Under the pieces are notes generated by a model that did no database searches, was not told the origin of the DNA, and saw nothing but the letters and a program-made list of their open reading frames with translations. This document shows, piece by piece, positions 1-10,699 of a DNA stretch of 64,000 nt. This DNA is from Mycolicibacterium sp. GTDB lineage: Bacteria; Actinomycetota; Actinomycetes; Mycobacteriales; Mycobacteriaceae. The position numbers and the translations under genes are program-made. Every line of letters starts with the position of its first letter. Position 1 is the stretch's first letter. The DNA lies in the NCBI RefSeq assembly GCF_016462545.1, contig NZ_JAEMTA010000001.1, positions 320,668 through 384,667 on the forward strand, written 5' to 3'.

Positions 1-1
1 C

Positions 2-121
2 GGCACCGCCGTCATCGCCCTTGCCGTCAAGTACACGATCGGCTTGCGACTGGACGAAGAAGAAGAAGCTAATGGCATCGACGAGGCTGAGCATGCGGAA
101 ACTGCTTACGAACTCGCGTGA
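2..121 (+). CDS. amtB: Ammonium transporter AmtB, C-terminal fragment (partial at window edge)
   Basis: Open frame from the window start translates to GTAVIALAVKYTIGLRLDEEEEANGIDEAEHAETAYELA*; lies directly upstream of glnB. Not in the ORF track because it lacks a start. Confidence 0.75.
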   Translation, partial: GTAVIALAVKYTIGLRLDEEEEANGIDEAEHAETAYELA

Positions 122-161
122 TCGGGAACAATTGACAGTGAATCGGAAGGAAACTGACTAA

Positions 162-500
<339 letters not shown>

Positions 501-577
501 TGCGGACGTGATCTAAGCGTCGTCTCCCGGACGCGCATCGAAGGCAATATCACCAGCACGTCCGGGGAAGGACCGAG

Positions 578-3073
578 ATGACAGAGCAGACACCAGGACC
601 CGCCGCCGGGGCCTCCCGTTGGGAGGCACCGGCGGCGGGTTCGTCACGTCCGGCCACCGATCTGGCCACCGCCTCGGAACAGTTGCTCACCGGCGGCAGT
701 CGTCTCGATTCCGCCGCGCTGCGGGACGCGCTGCTCGACCTGAACGAATTCTGGCTCACCACGAAGGCGACCGAGATCGGCATTACGGCGACCAGTGGGT
801 TCGCCATCGTCGCCACCGGCGGCCTCGGGCGTGGCGAGCTGCTGCCATACTCCGATCTGGATCTGACCCTGATCCACGACGACATGCCTCGCGACGTAGT
901 GTCGCAGGTGGCGGAGCTGCTCTGGTATCCGTTGTGGGACGCCAACATTCACATCGACCACAGCGTTCGCACGGTGCCAGAGGCGCTCAAGGTCGCGGGC
1001 GAGGACATCTCCGCGGGCCTGGCGATGCTCGACGCTCGACACATTGCGGGCGACGCCGACCTGTCGAATCTCCTCATCAGTGGTGCCCGACGTCAGTGGC
1101 GCACGGGCATCGCCCCCCGGTTCCCCGAACTCGTCGAACACACTCGTGCGCGCTGGGAGCGCAGTGGTCAGATCGCGCACCGCGCGGAGCCCGACCTGAA
1201 GAACGGTCGGGGCGGACTGCGTGACGTACAACTGCTCAATGCACTGGCGATCGCGCAGCTTGCCGATGCGTACCCAAGCCGGTCGCTTGCCTCACCCACC
1301 GGTTCGCTGGGTGACGCGCACCTCGCACTGTTGAACGTGCGGACCGAATTGCACCGGGTGTCGCGCCGCGGCCGCGAGATGCTGCTGGCCCAGTTCGCCG
1401 ACGAGATTGGCGCGTCCCTGCACATCGGCGACCGATTCGACCTTGCCCGCATGCTCAGCGATGCGGCACGCACCATCAGCTACTACGTGGACGCCGGTAT
1501 CCGGACGGCGTCGAATGCGTTGCCGCGCCGCGGATTGTCGGCCTTGCGGCGGCCCGTGCGCAGGCCCGTTGATGAAGGCGTCATCGAGTATGGCGGCGAG
1601 GTCATGCTCGCCAGGGATGCGCGCCCCGAGCGCGATCCCGGCCTGATCTTGCGGGTGGCGGCCGCGTCGGCCACCACCGGTCTACCGATGTCGGCGTCCA
1701 CGCTGAGTCGACTGGCGGAGACGGCGCCTGAACTCCGGACGCCGTGGCCCCGACAGGCACTCAAGGATCTGCTGGTGATGCTGGCCGCAGGCTCCGCCAC
1801 CGTGGCCACCGTCGAGGCACTGGATCGAACCGGCTTGTGGGGCAGGCTCTTCCCCGAATGGGGTGCCGTCCGCGACCTGCCGCCCCGCGACATCGTGCAC
1901 ATCTGGACAGTCGACCGGCATCTCGTCGAAACCGTTTCGCGTGCAAGCGCTTTCACTACCCGTGTGTCGCGACCCGATCTGCTGGTGCTGGGTGCACTGG
2001 CACATGACATCGGCAAGGGGCGGGGAGGTGACCACAGCGTCATCGGTGCCGATCTAGCGACCCAGATCGGCACCCGGCTGGGCCTTTGGCCGTCGGACGT
2101 CAAGCTGCTGTCGAAGATGGTCCGCTATCACCTGCTGCTGCCGGATACGGCGACCCGCCGAGACCTGCAGGACCCCAAGGTCATCGCGACCGTCGTCGAG
2201 GCGCTCGACGGTGATCCAGTGCTACTGGAACTGCTGCACGCCCTTGCGGAGGCTGATTCCCTGGCGACGGGGCCGGGCGTGTGGGGCGACTGGAAGGCCT
2301 CGCTGATCGGCGACCTGGTCCGCCGCTGCCGGCTGGTGATGGCCGGTGAGCCGCTGCCGCAACCGGATCCGATCGAGCCACGACACTTGCTGCTGGCAGA
2401 GGATCGCGGAGTCCACGTCGAGCTGGTGGCAGGTGACAGCCCGCACATCTTCACCGTGGCGATGATCGCGCCCGACCGCCGGGGTCTGTTGTCGAAGGCG
2501 GCGGGGGTGATGGCGTTGAACTCGCTGCGGGTGCACTCGGCGTCGGTCAACAGCCATGACGGCGTCGCGATCAACACGTTCGTGGTGTCACCGCACTTCG
2601 GCTCGCCGCCTGCCGCCGAGCTATTGCGCGAGCAGTTCGTGCTGGCGTTGGCGGGCGACCTGGACGTCATCGGCGCCCTCGAACGTCGGGACCGCGATGC
2701 CGCCGCCACGAACACGACGAGGGCGGGCGAGTTCCTCGACGCGGTGCCGATCAACGCGCCCCCGCCGCCTCGCGTCCTCTGGTTCGACGGGACATCTCCG
2801 GGCGAGTTCGTCCTACAGATCCGCAGCACGGACCGGGCGGGCCTGTTGGCTCGGCTGACGGCCGTCATCGAGCGTGACGGCATAGACATCGCCTGGGCCA
2901 AGGTCACCACGCTGGGGTCGTCGGTCGTGGATGTTTTCGGCATAGTGGTGCCTGCCCTCGCCGCCGGGGAGGCGACCCGGGATCATTCGGCGGCGCGCAG
3001 AGAACTCGAGCGCGATCTGCTCGCGGTGCTCCCCACCCCGAGCCCGGCCAAGACGGTACCGGAGGCTAGCTGA
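578..3073 (+). CDS. glnD: [Protein-PII] uridylyltransferase/adenylyltransferase
   Basis: NT motif [23 protein letters not shown] motif [11 protein letters not shown], two C-terminal ACT-like regions; follows glnB. Confidence 0.97.
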   Translation: MTEQTPGPAAGASRWEAPAAGSSRPATDLATASEQLLTGGSRLDSAALRDALLDLNEFWLTTKATEIGITATSGFAIVATGGLGRGELLPYSDLDLTLIHDDMPRDVVSQVAELLWYPLWDANIHIDHSVRTVPEALKVAGEDISAGLAMLDARHIAGDADLSNLLISGARRQWRTGIAPRFPELVEHTRARWERSGQIAHRAEPDLKNGRGGLRDVQLLNALAIAQLADAYPSRSLASPTGSLGDAHLALLNVRTELHRVSRRGREMLLAQFADEIGASLHIGDRFDLARMLSDAARTISYYVDAGIRTASNALPRRGLSALRRPVRRPVDEGVIEYGGEVMLARDARPERDPGLILRVAAASATTGLPMSASTLSRLAETAPELRTPWPRQALKDLLVMLAAGSATVATVEALDRTGLWGRLFPEWGAVRDLPPRDIVHIWTVDRHLVETVSRASAFTTRVSRPDLLVLGALAHDIGKGRGGDHSVIGADLATQIGTRLGLWPSDVKLLSKMVRYHLLLPDTATRRDLQDPKVIATVVEALDGDPVLLELLHALAEADSLATGPGVWGDWKASLIGDLVRRCRLVMAGEPLPQPDPIEPRHLLLAEDRGVHVELVAGDSPHIFTVAMIAPDRRGLLSKAAGVMALNSLRVHSASVNSHDGVAINTFVVSPHFGSPPAAELLREQFVLALAGDLDVIGALERRDRDAAATNTTRAGEFLDAVPINAPPPPRVLWFDGTSPGEFVLQIRSTDRAGLLARLTAVIERDGIDIAWAKVTTLGSSVVDVFGIVVPALAAGEATRDHSAARRELERDLLAVLPTPSPAKTVPEAS

Positions 3074-3119
3074 CGGATGAGCTGAACTACCTTGGGCAGC
3101 TGGGTAGTTCATTCATCCG
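3074..3119 (+). terminator. Candidate intrinsic terminator/hairpin immediately after glnD stop
   Basis: CGGATGA-gc-TGAACTACC ... GGTAGTTCA-t-TCATCCG: 7+9 bp stem with a small bulge, 11-nt loop, starting right after the stop codon. Confidence 0.6.
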
Positions 3120-3177
3120 GACCGGGTGCGGTCCCAAACGTGACGTCGACGCGGCTCCGGTGATCTATGGTGCAGAG

Positions 3178-3468
3178 ATGGTCACGACGCGGACGAAAGC
3201 CTTCATCGTCGCCGCGGGCGTCGCCGCAGCGGCGTTCGGCACGGCTGCGCCCGCCGGCGCGGACCCCGGTGGCGACCCGTGTCACCTCGGCGACATCGCG
3301 GTGACCTTGATCTGCAAGCTGATGCCGATTGCGCCGGGACTCGATCACGACATCGACCTCACGCAGGGTTCTGGAAACCTCAACGGTCAGCCGCTCCCGG
3401 AGATGCCCGAGGGCACCCCGATCTCGGAGAACGAGATGCCGACCCAGGTGTGCCCCAACGGTTGTTGA
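3178..3468 (+). CDS. Small secreted protein (Sec signal peptide), mycobacterial type
   Basis: MVTTRTKAFIVAAGVAAAAFGTAAPAGADPGG signal peptide, Cys-containing mature part; ORF track starts at 3160 (GTG), ATG 3178 preferred. Confidence 0.65.
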   Translation: MVTTRTKAFIVAAGVAAAAFGTAAPAGADPGGDPCHLGDIAVTLICKLMPIAPGLDHDIDLTQGSGNLNGQPLPEMPEGTPISENEMPTQVCPNGC

Positions 3469-3686
3469 CGACGAGTTCGGTCGACGTCTTGGTAGAGGCG
3501 TCGGTCGCGCCCTCGTACCTCCGCTGAATTCAGTTCGTCAACGCGCTGGCACGGCAAAGCGAAATATAGTTATATCTATCCAGGCTGAACTGGTGACGGT
3601 CGGGTTTCGGCGGCAATGTCCGCAATCGTCGTTCGGCCAGGTGTGAGACGTTGGTTCGTGACCAGCGCTCGTAGGAGGTTGACCGC

Positions 3687-4130
3687 GTGAACGTTCGATT
3701 CCTGGTCCTGGCGGGCAGCTCGCTGGTCGTCGGGGCCATCGTCGTGGGGTGTTCGTCACCGCCTGCGCCCCCGCCGTTGGCCGGAACCATTCCGGCCGGT
3801 ACTGCAGAAGTCACCGTCAACGGTCAGAAGCTCGCCACTTCGAAAGCGGTCGATTGCACGTTCATCCAGTCGATGACCACGATCAAGACCGGTGACGACG
3901 CCGGCGGTGCCACGGTGGTCGTCGACAATGCCGGCGAACTCGACGCGAAGTCGGTCGACATCCGCAATCTCGGCGGGTTCACGGGCAGCTTCTGGCAGAA
4001 CCTCGGTCACGAGGCGACCGTCAGCCTGACCGGCAGGACGTTCACGATTGCGGGCATTGCCGATGGGTTCAACGTCGAGAACCCGAGTGCGCGGGTGGCC
4101 CGGACGTTCTCGATCAAGGCGAGCTGCTGA
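3687..4130 (+). CDS. LpqH / 19-kDa-antigen family lipoprotein
   Basis: GTG start; lipobox VVGC; GTAEVTVNGQ...VDCTFIQSMTTIKTG...ARTFSIKASC resembles the LpqH family. Confidence 0.75.
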   Translation: MNVRFLVLAGSSLVVGAIVVGCSSPPAPPPLAGTIPAGTAEVTVNGQKLATSKAVDCTFIQSMTTIKTGDDAGGATVVVDNAGELDAKSVDIRNLGGFTGSFWQNLGHEATVSLTGRTFTIAGIADGFNVENPSARVARTFSIKASC

Positions 4131-5071
4131 CGGCGCCAACCCGGAACGGGTGGCGAGCTGTCGAATGACCCTTGACCGCATCGCGAGCAACCGCAGCGAC
4201 GAGGAAGAATTCGTGCGCTGAGGCGAGGTACCTGACGTCCAAAGTGTTCGAGTGGCGCATTAGATCGCAAATCGCTAAACAGATAGATAATTTGCTATTA
4301 ATGCCGACCGCGCCGCCGTCCCCGTTTTCGCGACGTCGCCGAGTATTGACGGTCGTCTGATGCCAAGGCGGGCGACCCTCGTGCAGCCCGCCGCGTGTCG
4401 CCGAGCCACTCGGGGGGCGGGTCGAGTCGCGCGCGAATCGGCCTCGGTTCGTCGTCTGCTCTGCTCCGGGTAGCCGTGGAAGACCTGGGATGCCTGCGAA
4501 GTCATCTGCCGTAGGGCAAGGGATGCGCATCGTGGAGCTCGCGACCCGCAGGCGATTCGTCACGATACGTCGGGGACGATGCGGGCGAGTGAAAGGCAAG
4601 AGAAAATAGTCTTCGCCATCATTAGGTAAATGAATGAATCGCGTCGAATAGCGTGATTCTTTGCTTATCCAGCAATTTCGAAACGCCGTTTCAGTCTTGC
4701 TCGAGGGTATTTGCTTTACTTGTAAGTGTTTCGTCACCGTGGTGCCACAGCAACGCGATACGACGTGGGCGGCGTCGTGCTGCCGACGTAGCGCGTGGCG
4801 ATCACGCGGATCGCGAGCACTCTGCTGGCGTCGGATCGGCGATACTGTGCCTCAACTGCAACGATCTCCCGTTCACGAGGTCCGGGCACGACGTCTCAGG
4901 CACCTGGACCACGGCTGGACTCCGAACGTGACGACTCCGGTGAGACGTTGTCGAGAGTTCTGTCGCACCCAGTCTGAGCAAAGCTAGTCGCTAAGACTGA
5001 CTAACTCGCATAGAGAACGGCATTCTGTTGCTAGGCCGGAAAACTGTGGTGTACGGTGCCTCGACGGCTGC

Positions 5072-5944
5072 TTGTGCTTTGAATCACAGCACCGCGCGCC
5101 GCATATACCGGGATTCGCGAAGGGACTCGCCGAACATGACTCAAGATCGGACACGGATGAGGGCTGCGGGTTGCTAGCACCCAATGCCGCGTCCAAGCCC
5201 GTGCGGGCCTTGGGCGACTTCTTCGCCATGTGCCTCGACGTGGTGGTCTTCCTGTTCAAGCCCCCGTGGGCCTGGCGCGAGTTCCTCCTGCAGACCTGGT
5301 TCATCGCGCGGGTGTCGTTGTTCCCGACCGTGATGCTGGCGATCCCCTTCACGGTTCTCACCACCTTCACGATCAACATCCTGCTCGTCGAGATCGGCGC
5401 CGCGGACTTCTCCGGCACCGGTGCCGCGCTCGGCGCGGTCACCCAGATCGGCCCCATCGTCACGGTGCTGGTGATCGCGGGAGCGGGCGCCACGGCGATC
5501 TGCGCCGACCTGGGCGCCCGCACCATTCGCGAGGAGCTCGACGCGCTACGCGTGCTCGGAATCAATCCGGTTCAGGCACTGGTGGTTCCGCGCGTTCTCG
5601 CCGCGACTCTGGTCGCGCTGATGCTGGCCTCGTTGGTGACCCTGGTCGGAATCATCGGCAGCTTCTTCTTCGCCGTGTACTTCCAGAGCGTGACCCCTGG
5701 TGCCTTCGCCGCCGGGCTCACTCTGTTGGTCGGCCCGACGCAGGTCATCATCGCCCTCATCAAGGCGGCCATCTTCGGGCTCACCGCAGGACTCATTGGC
5801 TGTTACAAGGGCATCTCCGTCGGCGGCGGCGCTCAGGGCGTCGGCAACGCGGTCAACGAGACCGTGGTGTTCACGTTCATGGCGCTGTTCGTGATCAATG
5901 TGATCGCCACCGCCGTCTCGGTCAAGGCGACGTTCGGAAGGTGA
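5072..5944 (+). CDS. YrbE-type Mce permease subunit A (N-terminus uncertain)
   Basis: MlaE/YrbE family: REELDALRVLGINPVQALVVPRVLA, QVIIALIKAAIFGLTAGLIGCYKG; first gene of mce operon. Confidence 0.92.
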   Translation: MCFESQHRAPHIPGFAKGLAEHDSRSDTDEGCGLLAPNAASKPVRALGDFFAMCLDVVVFLFKPPWAWREFLLQTWFIARVSLFPTVMLAIPFTVLTTFTINILLVEIGAADFSGTGAALGAVTQIGPIVTVLVIAGAGATAICADLGARTIREELDALRVLGINPVQALVVPRVLAATLVALMLASLVTLVGIIGSFFFAVYFQSVTPGAFAAGLTLLVGPTQVIIALIKAAIFGLTAGLIGCYKGISVGGGAQGVGNAVNETVVFTFMALFVINVIATAVSVKATFGR

Positions 5945-5954
5945 GAGCGACCAC

Positions 5955-6800
5955 ATGACCGCGAGCACCATGTATCCGCGCCTGCGCCGGACCTTCGGCG
6001 GAGTGGCCGACGCCTGGAATCAGATTGGGCGACAAGCTCAGTTCTATGCACTGACCATCAAGGGCTTGGGCGATGCGTTCGTGCGGTACCAGGGCGAGTT
6101 GATCCGTCTCATCGCACAGATGAGCCTGGGCAACGGTGCCTTGGCCATCATCGGCGGAACCATCGTCATCGTCGCGTTCCTGACGTTCTCGGCAGGGTCG
6201 TTGATCGCCATCCAGGCCTACACGCAGCTCCAAGACGTCGGCGTCGACGCTCTGGCCGGCTTCACGTCGGCGTTTCTCAACGTGCGGTTGGTAGGTCCGC
6301 TGGTGGCCGGCATCGGCCTGGCCGCGACCATCGGTGCGGGTGCCACCGCGCAACTCGGGGCGATGCGAATCAGCGAGGAGATCGACGCGCTCGAGGTCAT
6401 GGGCATTCGCTCGGTGGCGTATCTCGCATCCACCCGGGTGGCCGCAGGCGTGATCGTGGTGATCCCGTTGTACTGCATCGCCGTGCTGACCGCCTTCGTC
6501 GCGACCCGGATCGGAACCACGTTCATCTACGGGCAGTCGACCGGCGTCTACGACCACTACTTCAACACCTTCCTGAACCCGTATGACCTCATTTACTCGT
6601 TCCTGCAGGCGATTTCGATGGCGATCGTGGTGATGCTCGTTCATACCTACTACGGATTCAACGCAGCCGGCGGCCCGGCGGGAGTCGGCGAGGCAGTGGG
6701 GCGCGCAGTGCGTACGTCCTTGGTCGCCGCCGTCTTCGTGACGCTCTTCGTGTCGCTGGCCATCTATGGCCGCACCGGCGGCTTCAACCTCTCGGGTTAG
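5955..6800 (+). CDS. YrbE-type Mce permease subunit B
   Basis: ISEEIDALEVMGIRSVAYLASTRVAAG; follows YrbEA. Confidence 0.93.
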   Translation: MTASTMYPRLRRTFGGVADAWNQIGRQAQFYALTIKGLGDAFVRYQGELIRLIAQMSLGNGALAIIGGTIVIVAFLTFSAGSLIAIQAYTQLQDVGVDALAGFTSAFLNVRLVGPLVAGIGLAATIGAGATAQLGAMRISEEIDALEVMGIRSVAYLASTRVAAGVIVVIPLYCIAVLTAFVATRIGTTFIYGQSTGVYDHYFNTFLNPYDLIYSFLQAISMAIVVMLVHTYYGFNAAGGPAGVGEAVGRAVRTSLVAAVFVTLFVSLAIYGRTGGFNLSG

Positions 6801-6804
6801 CGAC

Positions 6805-8262
6805 ATGGAATCCTCACGAAGCGAAGGCCGTCTCAAGCCCGGCTGGTGGACGTTGATCCTCCTGGTGATCCTCGTCGGCATCATCGTGCTCACCATGGTG
6901 ATGTTCACCGGCGGGTTGAAGTCCTACGAGGCCGTCACCCTGACCTCGGACCGCTCCGGCCTGGTGATGGAGGACGGCGCGAAGGTGAAGCTTCGCGGCG
7001 TCCAGATCGGGCAGGTCAAGAGCGTTCAGGGTGGGCGCGATGCCGTCAGCCTGACGCTGAACATCGACAGCGACCAAATGAAGTACGTGCCGGCCAACGT
7101 CGAGGCGCGCATCCGCGCAACGACGGCGTTCGGAGCCAAGTACGTCGACCTCATCTATCCCGACGACCCGAGTAGTGCCCGGCTCTCGCCGGGCGCGGTG
7201 ATTCGGTCGGAGAACGTGAGCACCGAAGTCAACACGGTCTTCCAGAATCTCACCGGCGTTCTCCAGCAGATCGACCCGGCCAAGCTGAACGGCGTTCTGT
7301 CGGCGCTCGCCGAGGGCCTTCGCGGCAAGGGTGAGATACTCGGCCAGGCGATTTCCGACGGCAACGAAGTTCTCCAGCAGCTCAATCCCCGCTCGGAGAC
7401 GGTGCGACGAGACTTCCAGTCGCTCAAGGGTTTCAGCGATACCTATGCGGCTGCAGCGCAGAACATCGTGACGGTGCTCGACGCGGCCAGTACCACGAGC
7501 ACCACCATCGTCGACAACGCCAAGCAGTTGGATTCGTTGCTGCTGAACCTGACCGGCCTGTCCAACAAGGGCATCGACCTGCTCGGGGCGAGCAAGGACA
7601 ACCTGATCAAGGGCGTCAATCTGCTCGAACCGACCACCCGTCTCTTGTACAAATACAACCCGGAATTGACCTGCCTGTTCCTCGGCGCCAAGAAGACGAT
7701 CGATAGCGGCTTCGTCGACGTCACCGGTGGCACCAACGGCAAGTCGGTGATCCTCGACGTCGCGCTGCTTGCCGGCGACGACCCCTACAAGTACCCGGAC
7801 AACCTGCCCGTCAACGGCGCCAAGGGCGGACCGGGCGGCCAACCGGGCTGCGGCTCGGGCCCTGACGTCTCGCAGAACTGGCCGGTGCGAAACCTGATCA
7901 CCAACACGGGCTACGGCACCGGGCTGGACAACCGCCCGAACCCGGGCATCGGCTTCCCCGGCTATGCCAACTATCTGCCCGCCACCAGGGGTACTCCGGA
8001 GCCCCCGAGCATCCGCAACCAGCGCGGCGGGCCTGCGCCGGGTCCCATTCCCTACCCGGGTGCCCCGCCCTACGGCGCGCAGCAGTACGCGCCGGACGGT
8101 ACGCCGCTCTATCCGGGTCTGCCGCCGGCTCCGCCGCCCGGTGCGCCACGCGAGGCAGGGCCGCCGCCACCAGGATCGGAACCGCTCTACGTTCCGTTCC
8201 CGGCCGATGTCCAACCGACGCCGGCGTTCCCGATTCCGGTGCCGGGAGTTCCATCACCGTGA
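6805..8262 (+). CDS. Mce family protein MceA
   Basis: N-terminal TM, MlaD/MCE domain (SGLVMEDGAKVKLRGVQIGQVKSV), first mce gene; Pro-rich C-tail. Confidence 0.93.
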   Translation: MESSRSEGRLKPGWWTLILLVILVGIIVLTMVMFTGGLKSYEAVTLTSDRSGLVMEDGAKVKLRGVQIGQVKSVQGGRDAVSLTLNIDSDQMKYVPANVEARIRATTAFGAKYVDLIYPDDPSSARLSPGAVIRSENVSTEVNTVFQNLTGVLQQIDPAKLNGVLSALAEGLRGKGEILGQAISDGNEVLQQLNPRSETVRRDFQSLKGFSDTYAAAAQNIVTVLDAASTTSTTIVDNAKQLDSLLLNLTGLSNKGIDLLGASKDNLIKGVNLLEPTTRLLYKYNPELTCLFLGAKKTIDSGFVDVTGGTNGKSVILDVALLAGDDPYKYPDNLPVNGAKGGPGGQPGCGSGPDVSQNWPVRNLITNTGYGTGLDNRPNPGIGFPGYANYLPATRGTPEPPSIRNQRGGPAPGPIPYPGAPPYGAQQYAPDGTPLYPGLPPAPPPGAPREAGPPPPGSEPLYVPFPADVQPTPAFPIPVPGVPSP

Positions 8263-8306
8263 TGGGCTTCCCGGTCATCGACTCGACACGCAGGAAGGCT
8301 TAGACC

Positions 8307-9335
8307 GTGAAGGACAATCTTGGCGGCGCCGTCTGGCGTCTTGCCGTCTTCATGACGGTCTGTGCCTTCGGGATCTTCGCGCTGTTCGCGATCTTCGGAC
8401 AGCTTCGGTTTCAGCCGGAGAAGACCTACCGCGCGTTGTTCACCAACGTCACGGGTCTCGAGGTCGACCAGTTCGTCCGGATCGCGGGCGTCGAGGTCGG
8501 CAAGGTCAAGAACGTATCGATCCAGCCGGACACCACCGCCTTGGTCGAATTCAACGCCGACGACTCGGTGGTGCTGACCCAGGGCACCCGTGCGGTGATC
8601 CGCTACGACAACCTCATCGGTGGTCGCTACATGGCGCTCGAGGAGGGTGCGGGCGGCACGAAGCGCCTCAACCCCGGTGACACGATTCCGCTGTCGCAGA
8701 CATCGCCCGCGTTGGACCTGGACGCTCTCATCGGCGGCTTCCGCCCACTGTTCCGAGCGCTGGATCCCGATCAGGTCAACAACTTGACCGGCCAGCTGAT
8801 CGCGGCCTTCCAGGGCCAGGGCGCAACCCTGACGTCGTTCTTCGATCAGACTGCGGCACTGACCAATACGTTGGCCGACCGCGACCAGCTCATCGGTCAG
8901 GTGATCGTCAACCTCGACTCCGTGCTGGGTTCGCTCGGCGATCAGAGCACCCAGTTCGCCAAGGCCGTCGACTCGTTGTCGGACCTGGTGAAGACACTCG
9001 CCGACCGTAAACAGGACCTGAGCAACACGGTGGCCTACGCGAACGCGGCCGCGGGCGGCATCGCCGACCTGTTGGCTCAGGCCAGGCCGCCCGCGAAGAA
9101 GGTGGTCACCGAGTTGGATCGGACGGCCGGAAACGTCGTCGCGGACAAGGACTTCGTCGACAACTTCCTGGCGACGCTGCCGGACGCCTATCAGGTGCTC
9201 GGCCGCCAGGGTCTGTACGGAGACTTCTTCTCCTTCTACCTGTGCGACATCGTCCTGAAGCTGAACGGCAAGGGAGGACAACCGGTGTACGTGAAGTTGG
9301 CCGGCCAGGACAGCGGAAGGTGCACGCCGCGATGA
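8307..9335 (+). CDS. Mce family protein MceB
   Basis: GTG start; MCE domain GLEVDQFVRIAGVEVGKVKNV; order in operon. Confidence 0.93.
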   Translation: MKDNLGGAVWRLAVFMTVCAFGIFALFAIFGQLRFQPEKTYRALFTNVTGLEVDQFVRIAGVEVGKVKNVSIQPDTTALVEFNADDSVVLTQGTRAVIRYDNLIGGRYMALEEGAGGTKRLNPGDTIPLSQTSPALDLDALIGGFRPLFRALDPDQVNNLTGQLIAAFQGQGATLTSFFDQTAALTNTLADRDQLIGQVIVNLDSVLGSLGDQSTQFAKAVDSLSDLVKTLADRKQDLSNTVAYANAAAGGIADLLAQARPPAKKVVTELDRTAGNVVADKDFVDNFLATLPDAYQVLGRQGLYGDFFSFYLCDIVLKLNGKGGQPVYVKLAGQDSGRCTPR

Positions 9336-10699
9336 AGACCTTCGCAGAGCGCAACCCGTTCGTCATCGGTGCAGTCGGCATCGGCATCACCGCGATCGCC
9401 ATCACGACGGCTCTGAACTACGACAAGCTGCCGTTCGTGAGCCAGACGACCGAGTACTCCGCGTACTTCGCCGAGGCCGGCGGACTGATTCCCATGGCAC
9501 CCGTTCAGGTTTCGGGCTTCCGGGTAGGACAGGTCGACAGCGTCGAACTCGACGGGCCCCGGGTGTTGGTCACGTTCAACGTGGACGACGACATTCACCT
9601 GGGAGACCGCACCGAGGCGGCGATCAAGACCAAGAGCCTGCTGGGCGCGAAGATCCTCGAGATCACACCGCGTGGTGACGGGCAGCAGTCGGGACCGATC
9701 GCGATGGAACGCACGCGCTCGCCCTATCAGCTTCCCGACGCTCTCGGCGATTTGACGAGCACCATCAGCGGTTTGGACACCCGGCAGCTCTCGGATTCCC
9801 TCTCGGTTCTGGCCAACACCTTCTCCGACACGCCGCCCTCGCTGCGGGTTGCCGTTGCGGGCATCGCACGCTTCTCCGACACGTTGGACAAGCGCGACAC
9901 GGAGCTGCGACGACTGCTGTCCAATGCCAACAAGGCAACCGGCGTGCTCGCCGAGCGCAGCGACCAGATCGTCGGCCTCGTCAAGAACACGAACGAGCTC
10001 CTGGTCCAGCTTCAGAGTCAAAGCGCCGCGCTGGACCAGATCTCGTCGAACCTGTCGGCCGTCGCGATACAGATCAAGGGCTTCATCGGCGACAACCGAG
10101 ACACGCTCAAGCCAGCCCTCGACAAGCTCAACGGCGTCCTGGCCATCGTCGACAATCGCAAGGCGGAAGTGCAGAAGTCGCTGAAGGGCCTGGCTCACTA
10201 CGCGACGTCGCTGGGGGAGTCCGTGTCCTCCGGGCCCTTCTTCCAGGCCTACGTGGCGAACCTGCTGCCGGGTCAATTCGTGCAACCCTTCATCGATTCG
10301 GCGTTCTCCGATCTGGGTCTGGATCCCAGTGTGCTCAAGCCGAGCGACATCACGGATCCGCCGGTGGGGCAGCCTGGGACGCCACCGCTGCCGGTGCCGT
10401 TCCCCAGGACCGGTCAGGGCGGTGAGCCGAATTTGTTCCTGCCCGATGCCATTACGGGCAATCAGGATCCGAACCTCCCCGTTCAATCGCCGGGTCGCTA
10501 CCCCTATCGAGAGCCGCTGCCTGCGCCGCCACCCGGCGGCCCGCCACCGGGGCCGCCTGCGGTCGCACCTCCCGGGCTGGAGTCGACCCTCGCGCCACAG
10601 GCTCCGGTCGACCTGCCCGCACCGGGCCAGGACACGTCCGTGTCGCCCACGCCCGGCGCCGGACCCGCGCCGGGACCGACCGCAGGAGGTCAGGGATGA
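9332..10699 (+). CDS. Mce family protein MceC
   Basis: MKTFAERNPFVIGAVGIGITAIAITTAL; ATGA overlap with mceB stop; Pro-rich C-tail. Confidence 0.93.
   Translation: MKTFAERNPFVIGAVGIGITAIAITTALNYDKLPFVSQTTEYSAYFAEAGGLIPMAPVQVSGFRVGQVDSVELDGPRVLVTFNVDDDIHLGDRTEAAIKTKSLLGAKILEITPRGDGQQSGPIAMERTRSPYQLPDALGDLTSTISGLDTRQLSDSLSVLANTFSDTPPSLRVAVAGIARFSDTLDKRDTELRRLLSNANKATGVLAERSDQIVGLVKNTNELLVQLQSQSAALDQISSNLSAVAIQIKGFIGDNRDTLKPALDKLNGVLAIVDNRKAEVQKSLKGLAHYATSLGESVSSGPFFQAYVANLLPGQFVQPFIDSAFSDLGLDPSVLKPSDITDPPVGQPGTPPLPVPFPRTGQGGEPNLFLPDAITGNQDPNLPVQSPGRYPYREPLPAPPPGGPPPGPPAVAPPGLESTLAPQAPVDLPAPGQDTSVSPTPGAGPAPGPTAGGQG

Noticed and set aside
4114-4987. Several ORFs of 76-207 aa in the 4.1-5.0 kb gap
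   Set aside because: Overlapping frames on both strands, low-complexity translations, no signal or domain motif; treated as non-coding.
6814-8214. Long minus-strand ORF (466 aa) opposite mceA, and similar ones (8187..9281, 9236..10486, 11862..13364, 26078..27157, 57966..59270)
   Set aside because: High-GC shadow ORFs antisense to strongly supported genes; composition rich in Arg/Gly/His, no recognisable family.
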